A DNA stretch of 12,834 nucleotides from Burkholderiaceae bacterium. Lineage in GTDB: Bacteria > Pseudomonadota > Gammaproteobacteria > Burkholderiales > Burkholderiaceae_F. The stretch covers positions 1-12,834 of the forward strand of contig JACCYC010000165.1 in assembly GCA_013696665.1 (NCBI GenBank), read 5' to 3'. This document shows positions 1 to 7,600 of this stretch, in pieces (the first letter of the stretch is position 1; every line of letters begins with the position of its first letter). A model generated the notes under the pieces. That model worked only from the letters and a program-made list of their open reading frames with translations. It made no database searches and had not been told where the DNA came from. Both the position numbers and the translations under genes were made by a program.

Positions 1-95
1 ATCTTCGTCAGTTGATCGATGAGGATGATCCCGATCGCAACGCCGAGCCACGGCAGCATGCGTTGGCTCCAGGTGGGCTGCTTGACGAATGGCAT
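1..95 (-). CDS. lspA: Lipoprotein signal peptidase LspA, N-terminal fragment
   Basis: Only the first 31 codons lie in the window; the gene continues past its left edge. LspA (signal peptidase II) is an inner-membrane aspartic protease that removes the signal peptide from diacylglyceryl-modified prolipoproteins. The visible part starts MPFVKQPTWSQRMLPWLGVA, runs into a hydrophobic first membrane helix (about residues 14-26), and ends with DQLTK (residues 27-31), which matches the conserved D-Q-x-x-K block after helix 1 in this family. The ATG shares one base with the ileS stop codon (TGATG, read on the minus strand), so translation is probably coupled to ileS. The order ileS-lspA is very common in proteobacteria and supports the call. 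The catalytic aspartates lie outside the window. Confidence 0.9.
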   Translation of the reverse strand, partial: MPFVKQPTWSQRMLPWLGVAIGIILIDQLTK

Positions 96-2926
96 CAGGC
101 AAACATTCGCGGCTCGCCGGAGCCAAACAGATTGCTCACACATCGCCCGCAAAGGGTTGGGTGCTCGACGGCCGGCCCGACATCGGACCGCCAATGCCAA
201 CACCGCTCGCATTTGACGTCTTCAGAAGGCGTAACGACGATCGTCGCTTCGGCGCCACCCACGTTGGAGCGTGCAGCCGATGTAATGAGCACGAACCGCA
301 GATCATCACCCAGCGTCTGGAGCAGAGCGTTGGTATTCGCGTCGGTTTGAATCTGCACGTTCGCTTGCAACGACGATCCGACCGCGCCTTGCTCGCGCAG
401 CAGTTCGATTTTCCTTTGCACATCGGTGCGTATCGCGCGGATGCGAGCCCACTTATCAACCAGTTCAGCTTCGTCGGGCTGCGCGGGCAATGAGGGGAAA
501 ACCTCGGTGAAGATCGTGCCATTCGACTTGCTCTTCAGCACCTTCCACGCCTCTTCGGCGGTAAAAGACAACAAAGGTGCCATCAACTTCAATAACGATT
601 CGGTAATTATGTAGAGCGCAGACTGCGCTGAGCGACGGGCTTTTGACTCTGGCTGTGTCGTGTACAGCCGGTCTTTCAAGATATCGAGATAAAAAGCCCC
701 CAGGTCTTCCGAAGCGAATGTCTGCAGCCGCGCCACGATTGGATGGTATTCGTAGCGCTCATAATCGGCTTGTATGCGAGTTGAAACCTCGCGCATCAGC
801 GCGAGCGCATATCGATCAATCTCGAACCATTCGGCAACCGGCAGCATGTCGCGCACGGCATCAAAATCGCTAACGTTGGCGAGCAGGAAGCGCAATGTGT
901 TGCGCAGCCGGCGATAACTTTCAACAACCCGCTTCAGTATCTCGTCTGAAAGATTCAACTCGCCGGAGTAGTCGGTGCTCGCAACCCAAAGCCGAATGAT
1001 TTCTGCGCCAAGTGTGTCGGCCACCTTCTGCGGCGCAATAACGTTGCCAACCGACTTGCTCATCTTGCGGCCGTGGCCGTCGACCACGAAGCCGTGCGTT
1101 AGCAAGGCCTTGTAGGGCGGCACGCCATTCAGCATGCACGATGTCAGCAGCGACGAATGAAACCAGCCGCGATGCTGGTCCGACCCTTCGAGATACATAT
1201 CGGCGGGGAAATGGGTTTCCGCCGCATGCGAGCCGCGCAGGACTGTTTGATGCGTTACGCCCGAGTCAAACCACACGTCCAGGGTGTCGCGATTCTTCAC
1301 GTAGTGCTCAACATCTTCGCCAATCAATTCGCGCGCATCGAGGTCCTGCCACGCTTCGATCCCGCCTTGCTCGATGCGCAGCGCGACCTGCTCCAGCAGC
1401 TCCTGCGTTCGCGGATGCAGCTGACCTGTTTCCTTGTGCACAAAAAAAGCCATTGGCACGCCCCACTGGCGCTGGCGCGATAACGTCCAGTCCGGGCGGT
1501 TCTCGATCATGCCGCGCAGGCGCGCCTTGCCCCACTCCGGGTAGAACTGCGTGGTCTCAATGCCGGCGAGAGCGAGCGCGCGCAATGTCGCCGTGCCGTC
1601 GTGTGGAACAACGTCCATTCCCGCAAACCATTGCGACGTGGCGCGATAGATGATCGGTGTCCGATGGCGCCAGCAATGCATGTAGCTGTGCGTCAGCTTC
1701 TCGACGTGCAGCAGGTGACCATGCTCACGAATGGTGTCGACGATCTTCGGGTTGGCGTCCCAGATTCTCAGGCCACCGAAAAGCGGCAGTGACTGCGCAA
1801 ACACACCGTCGCCTTGGACGGGATTGAGGATTTGATCGTCGGTCATGCCGTGCGCTTTGCACGACACGAAGTCTTCGATGCCATAGGCTGGTGACGAATG
1901 CACGATGCCGGTGCCGGTATCGAGTGTGACGTAATCACCAAGATAAATTGGCGAATCACGATCGTAAAATGGATGTCGAAAACGGACCAGCGCGAGATGC
2001 TTGCCGTGCGTTTGCGCCAGAACCACACCATTGGCCTTGTACGTGCTGAGCCGCCCCTCGCGCCGCTCGGTCGCAAGCACGAGCAATCCTCGGTCGGTAT
2101 CAACCAGGTCATAGTCCGCCTCGGGATGCACGTTCAGCGCCTGGTTCGCCGGGATCGTCCACGGTGTGGTGGTCCAAGCCACTGCGTAAGCGGGCTTGTC
2201 GGGTAACGTTTGCAGACCAAACGCTTCCGCTAGTGGCTGTCGCTGATCGTCGCGCAGAGGAAAAGCCACATCAATTGCAAGGTCGATCTTGTCCTGATAC
2301 TCGACCTCGGCTTCGGCCAGCGCCGAGCCGCAATCGAAACACCAGTTGACGGGCTTCAAGCCTCGAAACACAAACCCTTTGTCGATGATCTTGGCGAGCG
2401 CGCGCAACTCATCGGCCTCATTCTTGAAATCCATCGTCTTGTACGGTCGGTTCCACTGCCCAAGCACGCCGAGCCGCTTGAAATCCGCTTTTTGTCGCTC
2501 GATCTGCTGGGTGGCATGGGCTCGCGAAAGTGCCTGCACTTCGCGCGTCGGAAGATTTCTCCCGTGCTTTTTTTCAATCAGAATTTCGATCGGCATTCCG
2601 TGGCAATCCCAGCCCGGTACGTACTGAGCATCAAATCCCGCCATCAGCCGACTTTTGACGACGAAGTCCTTCAGAGTTTTGTTAAGCGCCTGCCCCATGT
2701 GGATGTCGTTGTTTGCATAGGGCGGTCCGTCGTGCAGGATCCATTTGGGCCGACCCACCGAAGCCGCGCGGATCTGGCCATAGACGTCCTGCTCGTCCCA
2801 TTCACGCGCCCATTGCGGCTCGCGCTTGGCCAGATCACCGCGCATCGGAAACACTGTTTCCAGCAGATTCAGCGGATATTTGCGAGTCGCTGGATTGGGC
2901 GCAGGTTTTCGTTTTTCGTCAGGCAT
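95..2926 (-). CDS. ileS: Isoleucyl-tRNA synthetase with variant HIGH motif (HMGQ)
   Basis: Cytoplasmic class I synthetase that charges tRNA-Ile and edits misactivated valine. At 943 residues it has the usual length of bacterial type 1 IleRS. It aligns from memory with E. coli IleRS throughout: N-terminal ETVFPMRGDLAKREP (23-37), the nucleotide-binding signature at 76-79, PGWDCHGMPIE (104-114), editing domain with WTTTPWT (251-257) and GTGIVHSSP (338-346) followed by ED (351-352), LEGSDQHRGWF (579-589), KMSKS (621-625), and a C-terminal zinc module with Cys906, Cys909, Cys926 and Cys929. The signature reads HMGQ where E. coli has HIGH, so the last histidine is glutamine; the KMSKS loop and the editing histidine and aspartate look intact. 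The start lies 9 bp after the ribF stop, with a weak GAGA ribosome site overlapping that stop. The gene ends by sharing a base with lspA. ribF-ileS-lspA is a standard proteobacterial operon. Confidence 0.97.
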   Translation of the reverse strand: MPDEKRKPAPNPATRKYPLNLLETVFPMRGDLAKREPQWAREWDEQDVYGQIRAASVGRPKWILHDGPPYANNDIHMGQALNKTLKDFVVKSRLMAGFDAQYVPGWDCHGMPIEILIEKKHGRNLPTREVQALSRAHATQQIERQKADFKRLGVLGQWNRPYKTMDFKNEADELRALAKIIDKGFVFRGLKPVNWCFDCGSALAEAEVEYQDKIDLAIDVAFPLRDDQRQPLAEAFGLQTLPDKPAYAVAWTTTPWTIPANQALNVHPEADYDLVDTDRGLLVLATERREGRLSTYKANGVVLAQTHGKHLALVRFRHPFYDRDSPIYLGDYVTLDTGTGIVHSSPAYGIEDFVSCKAHGMTDDQILNPVQGDGVFAQSLPLFGGLRIWDANPKIVDTIREHGHLLHVEKLTHSYMHCWRHRTPIIYRATSQWFAGMDVVPHDGTATLRALALAGIETTQFYPEWGKARLRGMIENRPDWTLSRQRQWGVPMAFFVHKETGQLHPRTQELLEQVALRIEQGGIEAWQDLDARELIGEDVEHYVKNRDTLDVWFDSGVTHQTVLRGSHAAETHFPADMYLEGSDQHRGWFHSSLLTSCMLNGVPPYKALLTHGFVVDGHGRKMSKSVGNVIAPQKVADTLGAEIIRLWVASTDYSGELNLSDEILKRVVESYRRLRNTLRFLLANVSDFDAVRDMLPVAEWFEIDRYALALMREVSTRIQADYERYEYHPIVARLQTFASEDLGAFYLDILKDRLYTTQPESKARRSAQSALYIITESLLKLMAPLLSFTAEEAWKVLKSKSNGTIFTEVFPSLPAQPDEAELVDKWARIRAIRTDVQRKIELLREQGAVGSSLQANVQIQTDANTNALLQTLGDDLRFVLITSAARSNVGGAEATIVVTPSEDVKCERCWHWRSDVGPAVEHPTLCGRCVSNLFGSGEPRMFA

Positions 2927-2935
2927 TCGGAAGTC

Positions 2936-3871
2936 TCAGAGGGCCGCCGCGCTATGCAGGAAAGCGCGAGCTTGGGCGGCGTCGCCGGCCATGGCGGCCG
3001 ACAACTGCCCTAGTGTCTCGTACTTTTGCTCATCCCGCAGTTTCTTGACGAATTCAACTTTCACCAGCTTTCCATAGACGGCGTCTGTGAAATCGAACAG
3101 ATGGACTTCAAGCAGCCAGCGGCCGCCGCTATCGACGGTTGGCCTGAGTCCGATGCTTGCGACCCCCGCCACCGCGCGCTCGGCCAGACAGTGCACGCGT
3201 ACGGCAAAAATTCCGCGCAGCGCGGGCGGCGCATCGACGCGCAGATTCAGTGTCGGAAAACCCAGCGACCGTCCCAGCTTGCGACCATGCAATACCCGCC
3301 CGGTGATGGCGTAGGCGCGGTCGAGCAACCGAGCGGCACGCGTGAGATCGCCCGCACTCAATGCCGCGCGCACGGCCGTGCTCGAGATTCGCTCGTTTGC
3401 GTCCTCGACATTGGGCATCACTTCGAGCTCGAAGCCGCCGGCCGCTGAGCGTGCGGACAGCAGTCGAACATCGCCAGCTCTGGCTGCGCCAAACTTAAAA
3501 TCGCTGCCAACCAGGAGCCATTTGACGTTGCAGCTTTTCAGCAGAATGTCGTCGATAAATGCATTCGGTGCGAGCAGCGCGAGGCGGCGTGTGAAAGGCA
3601 TGATGTAGACGCGGTCGACTCCGCTCGCAGCGAACGCGGCGAGTTTGTCGCGCAGATTGGCAACGCGCGCCGGCGCACGATCCGGAGCAAAGAACTCGCG
3701 CGGGTGCGGCTCGAAAGTCATCACTGACGCCGTCAGTTCGCGCTCCCGCGCCGCGGCGACCATACGGGCCAGCAGCCGCTGGTGGCCCCGGTGCACGCCA
3801 TCAAAGTTGCCGATCGTCAATGCGCAGGGCGCACGATCGGACAAGCGCGCAGCGCCGCGGAAAACCTTCAT
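2936..3871 (-). CDS. ribF: Bifunctional riboflavin kinase / FAD synthetase
   Basis: Converts riboflavin to FMN and FMN to FAD in the cytoplasm. The 311-residue protein has an N-terminal FAD synthetase domain with GNFDGVHRGH (21-30), the nucleotidyltransferase signature, and the family-typical NERISSTAVR (159-168). The C-terminal flavokinase domain has GRKLGRSLGFPTLN (196-209), GVASIGLRPTV (236-246) and LEVHLFDF (254-261) with the catalytic Glu255. The kinase metal motif reads PTLN instead of the PTAN of E. coli, which I believe is a common betaproteobacterial variant. The ATG giving MKVFRGAARL was chosen because it matches the start of E. coli RibF; the frame stays open 29 codons further upstream without family-like sequence. 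First gene of ribF-ileS-lspA. I see no FMN riboswitch upstream. Confidence 0.95.
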   Translation of the reverse strand: MKVFRGAARLSDRAPCALTIGNFDGVHRGHQRLLARMVAAARERELTASVMTFEPHPREFFAPDRAPARVANLRDKLAAFAASGVDRVYIMPFTRRLALLAPNAFIDDILLKSCNVKWLLVGSDFKFGAARAGDVRLLSARSAAGGFELEVMPNVEDANERISSTAVRAALSAGDLTRAARLLDRAYAITGRVLHGRKLGRSLGFPTLNLRVDAPPALRGIFAVRVHCLAERAVAGVASIGLRPTVDSGGRWLLEVHLFDFTDAVYGKLVKVEFVKKLRDEQKYETLGQLSAAMAGDAAQARAFLHSAAAL

Positions 3872-3989
3872 CGAATACGCGCTTATTGGAACGCTGGGGC
3901 GACGCTGAAGTATACGGTCGGCGAGCGCATCGTCTTGATTATTCGAGCGTTTGCGCAAAGTCGATGGTGCTCATCAGTACAATCGGTGG
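3872..3989. promoter_or_regulatory. Divergent ribF / purN promoter region
   Basis: This 118-bp spacer separates the divergent starts of ribF (minus) and purN (plus), so it should hold both promoters. On the minus strand TATACT (plus-strand 3909-3914) is a good -10 match for ribF, with no convincing -35 at the usual distance. On the plus strand TACAAT (3978-3983) is a good -10 match for purN, also without a clear -35; TTGCGC at 3951 is about 21 bp away, longer than the normal spacer. No PurR-like operator or riboswitch was recognised. The -10 calls rest on hexamer matches only. Confidence 0.4.
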
Positions 3990-4670
3990 ATGAAGACGGA
4001 CCCAACAGCCGATGTGCCACCAAGACCCATTGTGGTGCTTGTGTCGGGGCGCGGAAGCAACCTGCAAGCGCTTTTGACAGCTGCCTCCGACGAGCATTGG
4101 GATCGGGATCTGCAAGCTTGCATTGCTGCAGTGATCAGCAACCAACCGCGCGCTGGCGCAATCGATGTCGCGCAAAAACATGGGGTTGCAGTTCATGTTG
4201 TCGACCATCGGGCGTTTAGTTCGCGCAACGAGTTCGAGCAACAATTGGCGGTGACGATCGACCTGCATCAACCCGTGTTGATTGTGCTGGCGGGTTTCAT
4301 GCGAGTGCTGTCTGCGGAGTTTGTGCACCATTATGCGGGGCGACTCATCAATATCCATCCGTCGCTGTTGCCGTCGTTCCCCGGTTTGAACACGCATCGA
4401 CGCGCACTTGAAGCCGGGGTCAGGGTGCATGGCGCAACGGTGCACTTCGTCTCAAAAGAAGTCGATTCCGGCGCAATCATCGCGCAGGCCGTTGTGGCAG
4501 TGGACCCGGATGACACCGAAGCGACGCTTGCAGCGCGCGTGCTGCAGCAGGAGCACAGACTACTGCCGCGTGCGGTCCGGCACGTTCTCACTGGTCGGGT
4601 GCAATGTGCTGGCACACGTGCGGTATTGCGCGACATCGCGCCCGGCGAATTGTCGCTGCTATCGGTATGA
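3990..4670 (+). CDS. purN: Phosphoribosylglycinamide formyltransferase 1 (GART)
   Basis: Transfers the formyl group of 10-formyl-tetrahydrofolate to GAR, the third step of de novo purine synthesis. The 226-residue protein shows the phosphate-binding SGRGSNLQAL (19-28), AGFMRVLS (101-108), the active-site NIHPSLLPSFPG (121-132) with Asn121 and His123, and KEVDSGAIIAQ (156-166) with catalytic Asp159. All key residues of the E. coli enzyme are present. The ATG was chosen because the family starts within about 15 residues of the VLVSGRGSN strand; a TTG start at 3951 would add 13 residues without family support. GGTGG sits directly before the ATG, too close to act as a normal ribosome site. The stop overlaps the next gene as ATGA, implying translational coupling. 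Confidence 0.96.
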   Translation: MKTDPTADVPPRPIVVLVSGRGSNLQALLTAASDEHWDRDLQACIAAVISNQPRAGAIDVAQKHGVAVHVVDHRAFSSRNEFEQQLAVTIDLHQPVLIVLAGFMRVLSAEFVHHYAGRLINIHPSLLPSFPGLNTHRRALEAGVRVHGATVHFVSKEVDSGAIIAQAVVAVDPDDTEATLAARVLQQEHRLLPRAVRHVLTGRVQCAGTRAVLRDIAPGELSLLSV

Positions 4671-6100
4671 AGACAAAACCTATTCGTGCGTACAAGCCCG
4701 CGGACGGAGGCGACCACGTTGATCGACCCGGCCCGCGCAAAGGCCGCGGCTACAAATCTGAGTCAACGACCCACGCGAGAACCGGCGCGCGCCGTCCGCA
4801 GCGCAGCTTCGGTGAATCTCACCCGGGTTCGACAAGCCGCATTACTGCGCTTGTAGTCGATTCGCTTGCTGCGGTGCTGACGATCATATTGAAGTTCGAC
4901 GGTCCCTCTGATGTGCTGCTGTCGCGGTTTTTTCGTCTGCACCCGGCGTTGGGCCAGCGCGATCGCGGTCTGATCGCAGAAGCCGTATTTTCTGCGCTGC
5001 GTCGATACGCAACCCTCGGATGGGTGATGCAGCCTGCGCACCCTTTGCGCGCGCCACGTCTGGCAGCACTGGTGACTTTGGCGCGGGATCATGGTGTCGA
5101 TGCGATGGATGAACGTGCATTGCGCGGCGATACGGCCGCGGTAACGCGCATGCTCGCGACGGATCTCGTGCCCGCACCTGCGACTGTCCGCGCCGAACTG
5201 CCAGAGTGGCTCTTTACCGAATTGGAGCGCCAATACGAAGACGCTGAACCGTTGATCGATGCATTGAAGCAGGGTGCGCCGCTCGATCTCCGCGTCAACC
5301 TGATCAAGGCAACGCGGCCTGAAGTCCTGGAGGAACTTGCCGCGCATCAGGTTGGTGCGGTGGCAACCCGTTACTCACCGGATGCGATACGACTTTCTTC
5401 GAAGCCAGCGCTGACGATGTGGCCCGCGTACCGCGACGGCCGCATCGAGGTCCAGGATGAGGGAAGTCAATTGATAGCGCGACTGCTGCAACCTCGGCGT
5501 GGCGAAATGGTGGTGGATTTTTGCGCCGGCGCGGGCGGCAAAACGCTGGCGCTCGGCGCGCTGATGCGATCCACCGGACGGTTGTACGCATTCGATATCA
5601 ATGAAAAACGTCTGGCAGGGTTGGGGCCACGCTTGAAGCGCAGCGGGCTGTCCAATGTGCATCCGGTGGTGATTCGCAACGAGTCGGACATTCGGGTCAA
5701 GCGGCTCAACGGAAAGTGCGACCGTGTGCTGGTCGACGCGCCCTGTTCGGGCAGTGGCACGCTGCGCCGGAACCCGGATCTGAAATGGCGTTTTAACGAG
5801 ACCGAGCTCGCGCGTGTCAACGACGTGCAACGCTCAGTTTTAAAAGCGGCAGCGCGGTTGCTCAAGCCGGGCGGCCGACTGGTCTATGCGACGTGTTCGC
5901 TGTTGGAGCAGGAAAACCAGCACGTGGTCGATGCGTTTCTGGCCGAGCACCCGAATTTCGAGCTTGTTGCAGCCGCGACGATCCTGCGGGCGCAATCGGT
6001 TGATGTCGATCTGGCGGCGCGTTTTGCGCCGTATTTTGTAATGCTGCCGCATGTGCATGGCACCGACGGTTTTTTCGCGGCTGCTCTCGAACGCCGCTAA
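4667..6100 (+). CDS. RsmB/NOP-family rRNA (cytosine-C5)-methyltransferase
   Basis: SAM-dependent RNA m5C methyltransferase of 477 residues. Residues 1-58 are basic, low in hydrophobics and probably disordered. Residues 60-170 resemble the NusB-like RNA-binding domain of RsmB (LGQRDRGLIAEAVFSALRR, 95-113). The catalytic domain carries VQDEGSQLI (262-270), SAM motif DFCAGAGGKT (284-293), DAPCSGSGTLRRNPDLKW (357-374) with Cys360, and YATCSLLEQEN (407-417) with Cys410, the two cysteines of the family mechanism (nucleophile and product release). It starts inside the purN stop (ATGA) and ends 4 bp before the channel gene. E. coli rsmB lies next to fmt, whereas betaproteobacteria often carry this relative beside purN, so I do not assign the symbol: it may be RsmB itself (16S C967) or a paralogue with another target. 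The next upstream methionine would extend it by 21 residues into purN, without support. Confidence 0.9.
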   Translation: MKTKPIRAYKPADGGDHVDRPGPRKGRGYKSESTTHARTGARRPQRSFGESHPGSTSRITALVVDSLAAVLTIILKFDGPSDVLLSRFFRLHPALGQRDRGLIAEAVFSALRRYATLGWVMQPAHPLRAPRLAALVTLARDHGVDAMDERALRGDTAAVTRMLATDLVPAPATVRAELPEWLFTELERQYEDAEPLIDALKQGAPLDLRVNLIKATRPEVLEELAAHQVGAVATRYSPDAIRLSSKPALTMWPAYRDGRIEVQDEGSQLIARLLQPRRGEMVVDFCAGAGGKTLALGALMRSTGRLYAFDINEKRLAGLGPRLKRSGLSNVHPVVIRNESDIRVKRLNGKCDRVLVDAPCSGSGTLRRNPDLKWRFNETELARVNDVQRSVLKAAARLLKPGGRLVYATCSLLEQENQHVVDAFLAEHPNFELVAAATILRAQSVDVDLAARFAPYFVMLPHVHGTDGFFAAALERR

Positions 6101-6104
6101 TCAA

Positions 6105-7463
6105 ATGACGAACCAGCAAACTCTGTTCCAAGAGGTTGTTCGCAGTTTGCAGCATGAGTTCTCCAGTCCGGCGCAGGCCTGGCAGGGGACCGTCATTGCG
6201 TTAGCGCTGCTGGCCGCGTGGTTCTACGCGCGCTGGATCAGGCGCCGCACTGAGGCTCGCCTTCAGGCCGCGGCCACGTCCGGGCGCCGCATCAAGGTCG
6301 ATGTTCTGCGTTTCTCGATTGCAGGCTTCCGTCGGCTCGCGTTTCCCGTTGCGGCAATGCTGCTGGTCGCGGCCGGCGGTGCTGCTCTGCACTTTGCGGT
6401 GATTGCAGTTCCTGCGCAGATGCACTTGTTGCGGCTTGCCATGCTTTTACTGGGCGCAATGGCCGCCATTCGCCTGTTCGTTTATATCGTGCGCCGTTCG
6501 CTGCCGCGCGCGGCATGGATTGGAACCTTTGAGCTGGGCATCGCGCTGGCCATATGGGTTATGGTGGCGCTGCATGTCACCGGGTTGCTGACAAATCTCA
6601 TCGGCTATCTGGATGCGGTACGTTTCCCTGTCGGCAAACCGCCGCTGACGTTGTGGGACATTCTGGCTGGTGCGGTCAGTGTTGTGCTCACTGTGCTCGC
6701 TGCACTGTGGGCGGGGTCGGTCGTCGAGGCGCAGCTGATGCACGCGAAGTCGATGACAGCGAACTCGCGCGTCGTTCTGTCGCGCGTCGTAAAGGCGTTG
6801 TTGACCGTACTGGCGGTGTTGATTGCGCTGTCGTTTGTCGGCATCGATCTGACGCTGCTCTCTGTATTCGGGGGCGCACTCGGCGTTGGTCTGGGGCTTG
6901 GCTTGCAGCGCATCGCAAGCAACTACGTCAGCGGGTTCATCATCTTGCTCGACAGAAGTTTGTCGATCGGAGACATGATCACAGTCGACAAATTCAACGG
7001 CTCGGTTTCACAAATCAATGCACGCTACACGGTGATAAAGGCACTCGACGGCACGGAAACGATCGTGCCGAACGAGATGCTCGTCAGCACTCCGGTCATC
7101 AATCATTCGTACAGCAACACGACCGTTCAGGTGGTCGTCAAATTGTCGATTGGCTACAGCGCCGACCTCGACCGTGCGTTGCAGATCCTGGTTGCCGCGG
7201 CGGCGAAGCAGTCGCGCGTGCTGAAAGATCCGGAGCCGACGGCTTTCGTTACTGGGTTTGGGGCCGACGGCATCGAACTCCAGGTGGGGTTTTGGATCCG
7301 CGACCCGGAGGCGGGCAGCCTGCCGATCCGTTCCGAAATCGCACGCGAAGTTTTGCAGCAGTTTCGGCAGGAAGGCATCGAAATCCCGGCGCCGCAGCGC
7401 GAGATACGCATCCATGCACTGCCTGCCGACGCTCGCGCACTTGCGGTCAGCGCGCTGCCCTGA
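6105..7463 (+). CDS. MscS-family mechanosensitive ion channel
   Basis: Inner-membrane channel protein of 452 residues. Members of this family open under membrane tension to release solutes during hypo-osmotic shock. Hydrophobic segments lie near residues 28-44, 79-101, 107-129, 138-160, 185-207 and 230-246. The pore helix (about 250-283) is rich in glycine and alanine, with GGALGVGLGLGLQRIASNY (256-274), which closely resembles TM3 of MscS. The beta domain follows (LSIGDMITV, 286-294; ETIVPNEMLVSTPVINHSYS, 318-337), then an alpha/beta C-terminal domain. With five or so helices before the pore it is larger than E. coli MscS (about 286 residues) and smaller than MscK. The start lies 4 bp after the methyltransferase stop, so it is probably the last gene of the purN operon; an in-frame ATG 18 codons upstream lies inside that gene and is less likely. 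Confidence 0.92.
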   Translation: MTNQQTLFQEVVRSLQHEFSSPAQAWQGTVIALALLAAWFYARWIRRRTEARLQAAATSGRRIKVDVLRFSIAGFRRLAFPVAAMLLVAAGGAALHFAVIAVPAQMHLLRLAMLLLGAMAAIRLFVYIVRRSLPRAAWIGTFELGIALAIWVMVALHVTGLLTNLIGYLDAVRFPVGKPPLTLWDILAGAVSVVLTVLAALWAGSVVEAQLMHAKSMTANSRVVLSRVVKALLTVLAVLIALSFVGIDLTLLSVFGGALGVGLGLGLQRIASNYVSGFIILLDRSLSIGDMITVDKFNGSVSQINARYTVIKALDGTETIVPNEMLVSTPVINHSYSNTTVQVVVKLSIGYSADLDRALQILVAAAAKQSRVLKDPEPTAFVTGFGADGIELQVGFWIRDPEAGSLPIRSEIAREVLQQFRQEGIEIPAPQREIRIHALPADARALAVSALP

Positions 7464-7600
7464 TCGCGCGATCGGCCGAAAAACGGCGCCCAAGGGTCAA
7501 TTGCGGACGCTTCGTGGCAGCGCGCTGCGTACAATATGAAGGCGTCAGGTGCTGAACTATTGATGAGGCGGCTGTCTGACTGTGGCGTAAAAGGAAGTGA
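7464..7600 (+). promoter_or_regulatory. Spacer with probable desaturase promoter and ribosome site
   Basis: A 137-bp spacer between the channel and desaturase genes. TACAAT at 7530-7535 is a good -10 hexamer, but no good -35 lies 16-18 bp upstream; TTGCGG at 7501 is 23 bp away. A strong ribosome site, AAGGAAG (7591-7597), precedes the desaturase ATG. Just after the channel stop there is a 12-bp palindrome (7462-7473) and a short stem GCCG-AAAAA-CGGC (7475-7487), with no T-tract, so it is not a convincing terminator. Read-through from the channel gene cannot be excluded. I see no clear inverted repeat near the -10 that would suggest a DesT- or FabR-like operator. Confidence 0.4.

Noticed and set aside
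1141..1653. Open frame on the plus strand of 170 codons opposite ileS
   Set aside because: It lies wholly antisense to well-conserved IleRS sequence, is rich in Arg, Ala, Pro and Ser as expected of shadow frames in GC-rich DNA, and has no recognisable domain. The same applies to the other plus-strand frames between 12 and 3908.
4202..4217. 16-bp sequence CGACCATCGGGCGTTT repeated at 9271-9286
   Set aside because: One copy is inside purN coding and the other is antisense in rpmB; the flanks differ, there are only two copies, and both are explained by protein coding. Most likely chance.
4763..5347. Open frame of 194 codons on the minus strand opposite the RNA methyltransferase
   Set aside because: Low-complexity Arg/Gln-rich product without a recognisable motif, antisense to a conserved gene.
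7462..7487. Palindrome and short stem after the channel stop as a terminator
   Set aside because: The stem is short with an A5 loop and no following T-tract, so it does not qualify as an intrinsic terminator.
6554..7555. Open frame of 333 codons on the plus strand, overlapping the channel gene in another frame
   Set aside because: Its product is Arg/His/Gly-rich with no family pattern, whereas the other frame gives a full MscS protein with membrane helices. It is an out-of-frame shadow.
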